Shown here in pieces: positions 32,955 to 43,956 of a DNA stretch of 64,000 nt. The stretch spans positions 868,001 through 932,000 of the forward strand of contig SJRY01000050.1 in assembly GCA_011319805.1 (NCBI GenBank). The letters are read 5' to 3'. How positions within the stretch are numbered: position 1 is the stretch's first letter; each line of letters opens with the position of its first letter. Origin of the DNA: Macrocybe gigantea. Its lineage: Eukaryota > Basidiomycota > Agaricomycetes > Agaricales > Callistosporiaceae. Made by a program: the position numbers and the translations under genes. Under the pieces are notes generated by a model. It did not search any database. It had not been told where the DNA came from and saw only the letters and a program-made list of their open reading frames with translations.

Positions 32955-35580
32955 TTACTCGGATTTACCGGCTTGAGCGGTGTAGAGTTTGGCGTAGAGT
33001 CCATCCTGAATTCCCATTAATTCCGCATGTTTTCCTAACTCCGCGACCCGGCCACGATCCATGCACCTAAACATACAACGACAGGGTTAGCCATGCGGAA
33101 GTACTGTATAAAATGAAGCGTTTCGGAAGGCGCACAAGATCAGATCAGCTTCCCTCGCGAATCTCGCGAATCGCTTGCTGACGAGGATAACCGTCATGCC
33201 CTTCGCAACTTTACGCATGTTACCGATGACCTGCTCTTCAGCCGCCGAGTCTAGCTCTGACGTCGCGTCGTCTATCATGAGCAGTCGAACACCGCCACCG
33301 AGGAGCTTCACAATCGCACGAGACCTGTGAAATGATGTCAACCACGAATTGGAGCACGCAGGATAAGGAAGCGTTACGCAGTCAGGCGCTGTTGTTGAGC
33401 GGCGGAGATCGAAGCGTTCACGTTGTACGGTGTGCTACGACGCCGTGCGAGCAACGCTTCGGGGTGTATCTTACCAGAGCCTACCTCTTCGATGCAACGG
33501 TACGGAATCGCTTTGTGCTTGGAATTCAGGACGGTGTCGTGACCTAGATCGTCAATCACTTCAAGACAGCCCCCGAGACGCGCCGCTTCCTCTATCAGCT
33601 CCCTGCCTTGCGTTCCAGAAAGCCGAGGTTGTCCCAGCAGCAGGTTCTCCCGCACCGTAAGAGGGTACAGGCACTCGGATTGCATATGGAAAGCGATCGA
33701 ACTTCGGAGCGACGCGGGGTCGTGTTCTTCCAGCGGTTTACCGTCGATCTTGATGCTTCCAGATGTCGCTTTGGCTAAACCGACAATGAGATGAAGCAAT
33801 GCAGTTTTTCCAGAACCCTCGTTCCCAACGACCAAGACAAATTTCCCTGGTTTAATATCAAAGGACACTCGCTCAAAAACGTTCTTCCCATCCTTATCTT
33901 GGAGAGTGACGTTCCTATGGATGAATCGATGCGTTGTCATGTGATGAACTGTTTAATATGTAGAATATACCAACCTGAAAGATATTCCTATAGCTTGCGG
34001 ACGTTTTGAGATGTCACCTGGTATAACTCGTTCCTCGGCCTCTTGAAGAGCATCATAGAGGATTCTCAGGTTGTCACAAGAGTCAACAAGACTTTTAAGA
34101 TCTAAGCTGCAGCCAAGATTTCGATTGAGAACAGAGGTCGTTTGTTGGAATAAGATGATGTTCATGACGGATGCCGCCGAATATGACCACAGAAGCGTCA
34201 ACAAATAGAGTAGCTAATTGTGTATTATGAAAAAGGTGGATATTGAGCAGTGGGCATCTTACTTACAGCAGGCTGATCGACGAAGAGGAAAAGCAAGATA
34301 TCCCATACTAAGTGAGGGAGCATGCCACCTGAAAGGACCAAGGTATCGGTCTTCATGACACCTAGCTCTGCCGTTGTCCGTTTAAAACCTTTGAATTCAT
34401 CTCGATGAGCATGGGCCCCAGCGCACAGCTTGGCAAGACCGTGAGCCTTACCATCATAGACAAAAGGGCCGACATTATCTTTCATGAGCGCCGCCCGATA
34501 CTTGGCATCGAACGACAGGTGGAAAAGATTGTTGAGGCGGTGGAAGAGCTTGTTATCGGTGGTGAAAACATAACCTGATAGGCAGGATGAGCATAATAGT
34601 ATAAACTAGCAAGCTGTACCTTACCAGCACCGCCGAAGGCGTTAGTCGGTGACAAGACCTTCACGAACACAAAGCCAAGAACCATGGTCAGGAACGCCAC
34701 ATTTCCATCTTTATATTCCTGAAAGGCGATGATGGCTATGACAAGGAATGCGAATGTAAGGGTAAGAACGATGTTTAATGTGTGTGAGAGGTCGTAGATG
34801 AAGGACCAGCCAGGAGCGTAGTGTCCAAATTCCACAGGATCCGGAAACCGCACTTCTGCAAAACATCAGGAACTAGGTCATGAGATGGTCTAGGATGCCA
34901 TACCATGACGGAAAGCCGCATCCAGGGATAAGCTCGCTTCAGTCGGGTCGATAAATGACGTCGTATTGCATGAGATAAGGTCGGCTAACCTTTCACCAGC
35001 TGGGGCGCAAAATGATACTTTAGATGACCTCGAATGTTAGGACCTAGCTTTGAACTGTAGCAAAGCGTCAGAAGATGTCCGATATGGACGCCAGATGTGA
35101 CGAGACTCTGACATCACCCGAAGAGAAAGACGAGAAAGCAGGACCATAGAAAGCCAATATCCAATCCAAAGGTGGAGCTCTCCTTGATCGACGGTGCTCG
35201 GGACTGGATGCATTAATACGTGGCGAATCTAAAGGGTGTCAAGAAGGTGGCGCAGTGCAAATGATGAACGGGAACATTTGACGAACAGCTTTAAGAGTGG
35301 CATAGCAGAGGTACACCGAAAGGGCAGGCACAGCACTGTAGAGGATATAGCATGCAGAATATAGCCCAACGACAGAGGGAGCGATGGCAAATAAGTCGGA
35401 GAGATATCGTCGAATGAACGGGAGAGAGTTCTGGAGCTTCGGCACATCAACGTCAGGCAACAGCGATCGTAGACTGCGCGGCACATAAGCGATCGTAAAA
35501 ATGTAGTGCGATCGCTTTCGAACAGCGACCACAGGCTCGTCCGTAGACGTTGTTCCAGCGTTGGGGCTTCCGTCGCTCAT
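32955..35580 (-). CDS. ABC-transporter-like half protein with degenerate ATPase motifs
   Basis: One transmembrane domain followed by one nucleotide-binding domain. ATG 35580 (MSDGSPNAGTTSTDEPVVAV) leads to hydrophobic helices such as LFAIAPSVVGLYSACYILYS, LNIVLTLTFAFLVIAIIAFQ, and others between about 34840 and 33960. The ATPase domain starts VTLQDKDGKNVFERVSFDIK and has Walker A GNEGSGKTALL, a Q-loop AFHMQSE, and then altered motifs. The signature is ISAAQQQRL where LSGGQ is expected, Walker B is RLLMIDDATSELD with Asp at the catalytic Glu, and the H-loop is VILVSKRF with Lys for His. The last exon reads MDRGRVAELGKHAELM and ends at 32957-32955. The fold is complete and the frame intact across its introns, so the gene is probably expressed. 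ATP hydrolysis is doubtful. Substrate is unknown. Confidence 0.78.
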
Positions 35581-36779
35581 CTGAAGTCAAAGGGAGAGAG
35601 ATGTCGAGTTCTGCCGAGCCCACTGAATCTGGCGCGGTCGCCTTTTATACTCTTGATCCTCAATCAGGACAAACAATGTCCCGGGATGATTCAGACGCAG
35701 CTGTTCAAGTTCACCCTCGTGATGACACCGCTTTGAAACCCAACGTGTTCATGACCATCACAAAACGCGCGGGGGGTGGGAGCAAAAATCGCAGGGAGTT
35801 GCCTTAATGAGCAGAGTGGCAAGGACAGCATCCACAAATAAGCCAGAAAGCAGGGCCCGGAGTGTTCCAGTGACGCAGAGACTCGCCCGGAAAGCGTGTT
35901 AGTGTACAGGTTGATACTGCGATGCAGTAGGTCGCTGCCTAACTGTAATCGCCACATTCAAAGCCAGTCGATGCCCCCTGAAGTATGCAAGACAATCCGT
36001 AGGTCCGAGAACAAGAACAAAAGCAGATTCTTGAAGGAGCTGTGGAGGCCTCCAAGGATTGAAAGAAAGACAGTAGCAAGAGACAAAGGGCGAATTCAAT
36101 CCTCCTACGGGGCGTGCCCCAGGTAAAGAACTGAACGCATTGTCCGCGCACCGGCCGCTGAGGCGGTGAATATCAAAATGGGGTTGCGAAAGAATAAGAA
36201 CTGCCAATGATGAGCGGAGTTGCGAGTCTTCGTGGGCGCTGAGTTAAGCGCCCATGTCGAGCTAAAGTACGTAGTTCAACCAGATTCCGTGTCTTAATAG
36301 ATAGTTGATTCTGTGGACAATGCCAGTAGGCTTCCATGCGCATTGAAACTCCAGTGAAGGGAAAAACGATGTGAGCGCGAGGAAGTGAACTGCGTTCCGA
36401 GATCTACACGATGATAATTCCAAAAGGCATTTCCAATAATAAAGAAAGAAGGTTCCAAACATACTCAAAGCGTCTCCACTGCATTTTGTGGCGATCCACT
36501 GTCGTTATTGGAGTGGAGGGGTGATGGCAGCTTTTGAAGGTCAATATGTTATTGTCGGAGTTGCCAGCGGTTGCCATGTGCGATCCCCTTGTATGGTGCG
36601 TGCACAAGCATAGGACCAAAAACGTGTTTGTTATTTTTCAAAAACAAGAAAGTTATCCAAGGAACCCGGGAAGGAGACAACGCATTGATGTGAATAAATA
36701 GTTGACCGTGACTGCAATTGTGGAAGGAGCGCCTTGTTTAGCGTAGGCGCCAGCGTCAGCCAAACAAACACCCGCGATG
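35581..36779. other. Divergent promoter region, ABC gene / threonine synthase
   Basis: About 1.2 kb between diverging genes. No supported exon is seen. Short overlapping frames on both strands lack splice partners. Confidence 0.45.
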
Positions 36780-36786
36780 TGACTCA
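36780..36786 (+). promoter_or_regulatory. Gcn4/Cpc1-type site upstream of threonine synthase
   Basis: TGACTCA, the consensus for the bZIP regulator of general amino-acid control, lies 45 bases before ATG 36831. An ATTGG (inverse CCAAT) follows directly at 36788-36792. Known biology makes amino-acid biosynthesis genes typical targets. Binding here is inferred. Confidence 0.6.
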
Positions 36787-36830
36787 GATTGGTCACAGTG
36801 CGATAATTTTCTTCAGCCCCTATCCCAAAC

Positions 36831-38660
36831 ATGAAGTACTTCTCGACGAGAGGGGGCGACGAACGTCTTTCATTCGAAGAGGTCAGCCAACATCATGTAC
36901 ACTATGCATCTCAATCCTAAATGTTAGTTTGGCTTAATAGACTGTTCTTGCCGGTCTCGCCCCAAACGGAGGGCTGTATATTCCTGAACGCATCCCATCC
37001 CTTCCAACAAACTGGAGAACGGAGTGGCGTTCCTTCTCATTTGTCGAACTTTCAACTGCGATACTTTCGCTCTATATCTCGGAGGATGAGATCTCACGCG
37101 ATGACTTACACTCGTTGGTCGAGAGGTCATATCAGTCTTTCCGTCACCCAGATGTCACGCCCCTCAAACGTCTGGACGACAAACTGTTCGTCCTTGAATT
37201 ATTCCACGGGCCTACCTTCGCGTTCAAGGACGTCGCTCTTCAGCTGTTAGGAAACCTATTCGAGTTCTTCTTGAAACGCCGAAACGCGAGGAAGCTAAGT
37301 GGCGAGGCCAGGGAGAAATTAACCATTGTCGGCGCGACAAGTGGCGACACTGGGAGGTAAGCGAAATTAAACATTAATTCGCGTTCGCGAGTTTTCATAT
37401 TGTGCGTAGTGCGGCAATCTACGGGCTACGTAACAAAGCAGACATTTCCATCTTCATCCTCCATCCCAAAGGACGTGTATCACCTATCCAAGAAGCTCAG
37501 ATGACGACTGTTACCGACGCTAACGTGCACAACGTGGCTGTCAAGGGGACATTTGATGATTGTCAGGCATGTACTCTATTCATAATCGCATAACTCGGAA
37601 AATTCAAACGGCATGTCATAGGACATTGTGAAGGCTCTGTTTGCGGATCGGGAATTCAATCGCACGCATCACCTGGGCGCTGTTAATTCTATCAACTGGG
37701 CACGAATCCTCGCACAAACCGTGTATTACTTCCATTCATACTTTCGCCTGCAGTCGCAGCTTCCTGATGGGATTCAGATCGACGACGTCGAGATTCAGTA
37801 CGTCGTTCCCACGGGAAACTTTGGTGATATCTTGGCCGGCTATTACGCAAAGAGGATGGGTTTGCCAATGGCAAAGCTTGCGGTAGCAACAAACGCGAAC
37901 GATATCCTTGCACGATTTTGGAAGAGCGGGAGATACGAGAAGACAGACTCTTCAGCTCATGCTGCCGGGGCGATTGGCGGAGTAAAAGAAACACTCAGTC
38001 CGGCAATGGATATCCTCGTCTCTAGCAACTTTGAGCGATTACTATGGTACCTTGCTTTCGAGAATGCACAAGGCAACACGGAGGCGGGGCGGGAGAGATC
38101 CGCGTGCGATACAGTGGCAGCTTGGATGAGCACGATGAAAGCCTCAGGACGTGTTTCAGTGCCCATCCAGGTATTGGAGACAGCTAGACGAGACTTTGTT
38201 GCGGAGAGGGTTTCTGATGAACAGGTATGTTTCCTTCCTGTGTTGTTTTTTTGCCGGAGCATTAATCGAAATCCCTTTAGACCCTCGAGACTATAAGATT
38301 GACTTTTGAGGGCAAAATGTCATACATCGCTGATCCTCACACCGCGGTTGGCCTTACCGCGGCGCGTTTAATCTCTACCCAAAAGTGTGTCGCGCATTTG
38401 TTGCGTCCGCAAATAGATGTTCAACCATGTTCTTTAGCCCTCTGAAAGTATACCAAATCGTTCTTTCGACAGCACACCCTGCCAAATTTTCAGAGGCTGT
38501 CTCGCGTGCATTGGGATCGTCACCTAAGTTCAATTTTGACCGCGACGTGCTACCAGTAGAGTTTCAAGGCCTACTCGATAAGGAAAAGCGGGTCATAGAT
38601 GTAGAGAGGCCCGACATACAATTGGTCAAATCGGTCATCGAGGACACAGTTAGAAACTAA
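36831..38660 (+). CDS. THR4: Threonine synthase
   Basis: PLP-dependent enzyme converting O-phosphohomoserine to threonine, the last step of threonine synthesis. ATG 36831 gives MKYFSTRGGDERLSFEE, the standard N-terminus, then an intron and TVLAGLAPNGGLYIPERIP. Further exons carry HPDVTPLKRLDDKLFVLELF, GPTFAFKDVALQLLGN (Lys of FKD binds PLP), IVGATSGDTG joined to SAAIYGLRNKADISIFILHP, VHNVAVKGTFDDCQD, LGAVNSINWARILAQTVYYF, YVVPTGNFGDILAGYYAKRM (phosphate-binding loop), and SYIADPHTAVGLTAARLIST. The C-terminus VIEDTVRN ends at TAA 38658-38660. All expected motifs and normal length (about 510 residues) are present. A Gcn4-type site lies just upstream. The stop codon overlaps the stop of a convergent gene. 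Confidence 0.93.
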
Positions 38661-39252
38661 AAAGCCTCACCATTACGGCTTAATACCCCGACCAACTTAA
38701 ATGGCTTTAGAAAACGCACTGACAATTGTGACGATGATATGATCGTGGGCAGTGCTCCGGAAACAGCAAACGCGCTTCGCGGTGTATCTCCGGATTTCAC
38801 GTATAAGCAGCTGGGTACGTTGTCCAGATCGTCCCTTTGCATATCCACATAGACAGAGGCCACGATCGCGAGGACAGAATTGATGATCAGGGACGCTGAG
38901 ACTGCTCGCTTTGGATGGGAGCTTGCGCTCCGGTAAAGGGTATCTGTGGCGATCATCACTCCAGGCCTCCATCCTTGTCTTTTCCTGCACACAGGCGGTG
39001 ACTAGTGACTCTTCGGTATGTTTTGGGCGACAGGCCCATCATGCTAACTGCGCCTAGCCGTAGATGTATCAACTCCTCTGAGTAATCAAGCGTCCGGTGG
39101 TGGAGATGCACTTTTTGAGCCTTTTCCGGCGGGTCTTGGCCTTGCATTTTCGCGAAATACGCAAACCTTTCTTCTGTCGACAGGGGCACGTCATAAATGG
39201 AATAGCGACCGCATGAACAGTCGATCCTGAACACGACATTATATCTAGCCAT
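38657..39252 (-). CDS. Unknown small protein, two exons, convergent with threonine synthase
   Basis: From ATG 39252 (MARYNVVFRIDCSCGRYSIY) the frame runs to HLRLGA. A short intron with donor GTTAGC and acceptor ACTAG (about 39050-39005) then joins SPPVCRKRQGWRPGVMIATD. The rest includes a hydrophobic segment SLIINSVLAIVASVYV and ends at TAG 38659-38657, inside the last bases of THR4. The product is about 185 residues. No family is recognised. Support is the consistent frame across a plausible intron and non-random composition; there is no homology. The intron is short, so the model may be wrong. Confidence 0.35.
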
Positions 39253-40608
39253 GTCCAAGTGTTCCGGAGGCGTTTACTCGTCATCACCATATGCCACTGA
39301 TTGTCCAGGAATGTCATTTAATATGCACACTCCCAGCCAGATCTGTATCATGCAGCAACGGTCGCCGCTCGCTGAAATAAATGATGGGTGGCATAGCAAG
39401 TACCCCAAATCCATCTGCCATTACAGTCGATAGCCCCAGTTACCCAGGTAAAGTAAGAAATGGCGGCCACGTGAACCTATACTGTAGGTCCTTGTTTTTT
39501 TTTTTTTTGACGGCTTCAAGAAAAGCCGAAGGAGTCGACCTCTTGAAGGAACGGTACGGAATATATATAGACGATTAGAGCTAATGTAAAAGTGGCGATG
39601 CTTCAGGCAAAGGAAATGCAAAACATGTAGTGAGATGCTAAATGGTACTGTCTATGAAAGTCATGGAATATGTTAAGTTATGGAGTCTGCAATTATTCCC
39701 GAGATGTTACGTATTGTCCTTAAAAAGTGGTGCTTTTGAGAGGTGGCCAACGGCCTATGTTTTTCTTGGCATGGCGCTCTGGCTCATGACCTATTCGCGA
39801 AATGCGACGGATCAATGGCCGAAACGTAAGCATCGAGCGCATTGACAACGACGGCATAAAGCGTGTGACCGTGGGCTGTGAGCGAATCGATAGGGGCAGG
39901 GGTTTCCTGACGCCCCGTGGCGGCTGATTAGGATGGCATGAAAATGATCATGGGGTTGCAGCACCTACAGGGTGGCCTCTGGGGTTATGCAGCCAACGCA
40001 TTATTTCGTTGCAATCGCACTGAAGCCTTGACCAAATGGCCAAGAAGAATCCAAGTCCGACCTCAAGGGTTAAGATTTCCTCCGATACGAGGGTAGACAT
40101 GGCTGTCTGTGCAGTAGAAAGCGCATCCGTTTTGCGGTATGAAACCTGAGCGGTATATTGTGCATGGGCAACTTCGTTTCGCGATCCTGAGAAATGCGGC
40201 AGGCAGGTGGGCTCAGGTTAGTCGGTTAGTATGAAGCAGGGATCATGAAACGAACTTTCTAGCTGTTCATATAGCTCTGCGAGGTACGTAAGCTCAGGCC
40301 CGGTCAAAGCCTATATGTGGAGGTCGTCAGTCGGCTAACATGGGGCATTGTCGCAAGTACACACGAGTTTTTGATGCGAAAACCTTGTCCTACTCGGCCT
40401 TCGCTTTGACGCACACACGCGTAGGGTGGAATATACAAAATGGGTGACATCGAGGCCTGAAAGCTTTCCATTCTGTGATGCAGGGCAGATTAATACTATA
40501 TGAAAGCCTGTCACTTCCAAAGTACTTACGGCTAAATAGAGCCTGAAGGGCGGGGAATCGGTGAGTTGAACAGACCCCCTGATCCGATATGATATAATAC
40601 GATAAAAC
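39253..40608. other. Intergenic region, nothing recognised
   Basis: About 1.36 kb. A T-run sits near 39497-39509. Only short frames without splice support were found. Confidence 0.4.
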
Positions 40609-41376
40609 TCACTGTTTTGCACTGTTCTCAAGGTCTGTGAGTTTGTGTGAAAGTTCTCGCAGCTCTCGTTGACTAGATGGAGCGTGTTGACTCAGGAACT
40701 TGGCAAATTCAGTATGCAACGAGTTCAACTTCGCGTTGAATTTCGCTGCATTCCCCACGAGTGTCCTCGTTAATGCCGCATGGTCGGCAGATATCTGATA
40801 AATGGAAAGTTGAGTTCGAAATTGGCGAGCAACAAGGAAAAAAAAAGGGGTAAGAAGGCAACGCACACCCATATACGACTGAAGAACCTGCAGTTTCTCA
40901 TCATGTGAACGCCCCGAGCTTCCGTTCGGGGTCCGTGCAAGCAACGGCAAAACCACCGTGCAAAACACTGACATGCCGACTTTATGAGTCACCGTTTGAC
41001 AAGAAGCTTGCAGGTGGTGACTCACTTTTCAGCCGCGCAGAAATGAATCCGGCGATATTGCGAAACTGCCATAGGATTTCTAGGAACTCCTGACAGATCC
41101 CATGATGCATCTTCTCTTGCATAGCTTCGAGAAGACCGAATAGAAGCGCACCTTGCGCAGGCCCATCCAAGTTGGCCGCAGTGGAGGGGCGATCCCCTGT
41201 AGGTCTATCGTGTGTAATTGCTTTCCCAGACCGTCAAACGTCTCCATCAGGCTGAGTGTGGAGTGTGCGAGTTGTCTGCAAGCATCGTCGAGGTCCGCCT
41301 GAACGTCTTGAGAGTTGAGCATCCGAACAGCGTCGGAATACGACAGTATCGACTTTTGCTTCGCGGACTGAGACAT
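40609..41376 (-). CDS. Unknown helical protein of about 200 residues
   Basis: ATG 41376 (MSQSAKQKSILSYSDAVRML) is chosen because the helical frame starts here and a TATA-like CTATACATAAAAG lies about 65 bases upstream. Spliced segments: DLDDACRQLAHSTLSLMETF, DGPAQGALLFGLLEAMQEKM, CQEFLEILWQFRNIAGFISA (then donor GTGAGT), MSVFCTVVLPLLARTP, ISADHAALTRTLVGNAAKFN, and a coiled-coil end RELRELSHKLTDLENSAKQ, stop at 40609. The whole is predicted helical with two hydrophobic stretches. No family is recognised. One proposed intron near 41220 is only about 35 nt, so that junction is uncertain. A related exon lies at 43308-43418. Confidence 0.5.
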
Positions 41377-43307
41377 CGCAAAGGAGGAATGGAACAAACC
41401 AGATGGGGGATGACGAAAAACAGCTCCTTGGCTCGTTGCTTTTATGTATAGGGCTGATTCCCGACCAAGTAGGCATTTGAATGGCAAAGACGCATGATCG
41501 TTCCGAAGCGGTTTGCAAGAGACCTTAATTATTTTTTTTCTTACCGCAGGACTTGCTGTGTCAGAGCATCTACATCCTTGGTGTCTGATTACTGATGAGG
41601 AATCCCAGAGATTCGGCCACGCAGAAGAGGCGCTCCCGCAGTTGTGATTGAAGGAAATGCTGTGCTCGGGCAAAAATTGAGTTGGTGGGTGACGGTGAGG
41701 CCGAATGGAAAATTTCGGACGCGTCAGTCAAGGTGAGTTCTCAGGTTTCCCCTCGCGTCAGTGATCGTGCAGACGACGAAAATTTTGCATTAATCTTGAC
41801 GTCCTGTCTTTTCCTATCATTTTCCCTCCCTGACACACTGATTATCCCGATTGGGCTTCACGGGCTAGAGATGTGATAATGCAGACTTCTCCAGGCTATT
41901 CTTCCAGGTGAAAGCCAAAGATGTAAAATACCCGGTGTCCCATGAACTCCGTGAGGTATTGTGCCACTATTATCGGAATTGGCATTGGGACCAACACTTT
42001 CTTGAAACGGTCTATGTATAGGTAACCTATTCATACATGGAAGAACACGACGATCGGTTTCTTCAGGACAGACTTTCGATTGCACGTCCTTGGCCGATCA
42101 TGCGAAATTTCATCAAGCATCAAAACCGTCGTCGGAGACGTCCGCGACGTGTTCAGCCCGAAGACAGTGACAATCGAGCCACCATGATTTCGGTACCCGG
42201 AAATATGATCCCTTGTCATTCGATCCGTCATCCAGCAATCGAGATATGTGCGTCGCAGCGGGGCAGATTTCAGCTGGGTGAGGTGATACTACAGCTACGG
42301 TACACAGTTGCCCAAGGGCAGTTGGGATGATTGGCGTCAGCAGCATAAACATCACCGTGTGGAGCTGCTCTCCCGTTTCATGGCGCAGATTATCTCCAAA
42401 CGTGTTGCTAACAATGAATTCACGGATCCTGCTGTGTTCAGTGTACAAAAAATGGCAAACAGTTTGACGCCATGTGGGGACGGATCAGCTCTAGCTTTCC
42501 GGGATCCTCGAGAGGCACTGAGTTGTCCCTCAATACATCAGTACGTAATCTTGCGGGGGAGACGGAACATTGGACAGTAGTCGAGGAGTCGAGGGGAGCA
42601 ATGTCAAGATGAATAGAGTTTGACCCTTGTGACTTGAGGGGAAATACGGAGCTGGGATGGTGCGGAAGAAGGCGGGTCTCTAACTATACCATTTTTTTTC
42701 CCTTTGTCTTTCTTTTTGGGAAAAAAAAAGGGAAACACGGCTTGTATTGCATTTCTTTCCGTTCATGCAGGAAGAAAAGTTGCATCGTGGCCATATCTCC
42801 ATCAATTGAGAACAAATAAGTACTATTTCGGTGAAACAACAAGCTGAAGGTCGAAACAAACGCTTTCCTTGATTGGCTCTTTTCGTAAAGAGTACTACCA
42901 GAGGGTTCATTCGGAAGCTCCATCTGGCATGCTTTGAGAAGAGTGGGGCGGACACATGCTGCGTTAGGGTGAAAATTGGGCCGACGGAGATTCTGGAACT
43001 GGCGAGAAGCAGTTGCCACGAGTTCACCTGCGGTAGAGAAGAGAAATCTGCTCTGAGCGGCCCGATTGCAACAAAAACGGTGCCATCTAGCAAAAGCGGA
43101 CGGCAGACCAGGTGCGCAATTTATGCTATGAGTCGTCAATTGCGCGGTTGAGGTGAGACGTCGTACGAACGTTTTCGGTTCGGTTTTTGCGACAAGGAGA
43201 GAACATTATGAGACGTTTCCACAGAGCGAGGTTCCGGCTCAGAGTTAGAGGAGGATTATGTCATCGCCGAGGCGGTAACACAGGAAGCATGAGAGGGACT
43301 CACTAAC
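41377..43307. other. Intergenic region, possible gene debris
   Basis: About 1.9 kb without a supported gene. Several short frames on both strands compete near 42680-43140, none with a recognisable domain. An A-run lies at 42721-42729. Confidence 0.35.
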
Positions 43308-43418
43308 CCTCGTATACTTCGCAATGAGGTCGGAAACCGATCGCGGGCGGCGAATATGCGCAAGTTGGGCTAGGACCGTCAGGAGAAGAGCGCCCTGAGC
43401 TGGGCGTCCACGTTGCTT
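43308..43418 (-). pseudogene. Exon-sized paralog fragment of the helical protein at 40609-41376
   Basis: Minus-strand reading gives RGRPAQGALLLTVLAQLAHI followed by RRPRSVSDLIAKYTR and a GT donor. This parallels LDGPAQGALLFGLLEAMQEK and the donor position in the neighbouring gene. A further coding-like scrap, ADRLAENFGELIGAEDFLR then a stop, lies upstream near 43590-43535. I could not assemble a full gene from these parts, so this is either a decayed duplicate or part of a diverged gene whose other exons I did not recognise. Confidence 0.35.
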
Positions 43419-43956
43419 ACGAAAAGTGCAAATTTCAGTTCTCCTGACTTCTGCGCGTCTCCAAGGCGCTGATCTCTCCTATCCAGCCAGGTTCTTGAAC
43501 ACTGGCTGCTGGGAAGCAAGGCACTAATTCATCGAAGAAAATCTTCGGCGCCGATCAATTCGCCGAAATTCTCTGCCAAGCGGTCGGCCTGCAGTGGAGG
43601 CCTGGTGCCTTACTGGAATACAAATTTGTAGCGATATGGTAGACACCAGATGTGTACCCGCGAACTATATCGAGTTCATGGCGTTGTGCCTACGTTTTTG
43701 TGACCTATCCGTCAAATGCGGGACCGGATTCTGGAATATCGCAGCTCAGGTTCCGCAGCATGCCCAAAGCTGAATGAGGATTCGCCAGCAAGAGGTTGAT
43801 GACAGATATGATTCAGAACTGGATTATCTTGTTGGTCAAAGTGTCAAGGATGGCTGATTGATGTGGCCACGGATGGTCCGTGTTTGGTCCTGGCTGTTGA
43901 TCAAGCCGTTGTTGTTTGTTCCAGTGTGTCACACACCTTCGACGCGACGCGACACC

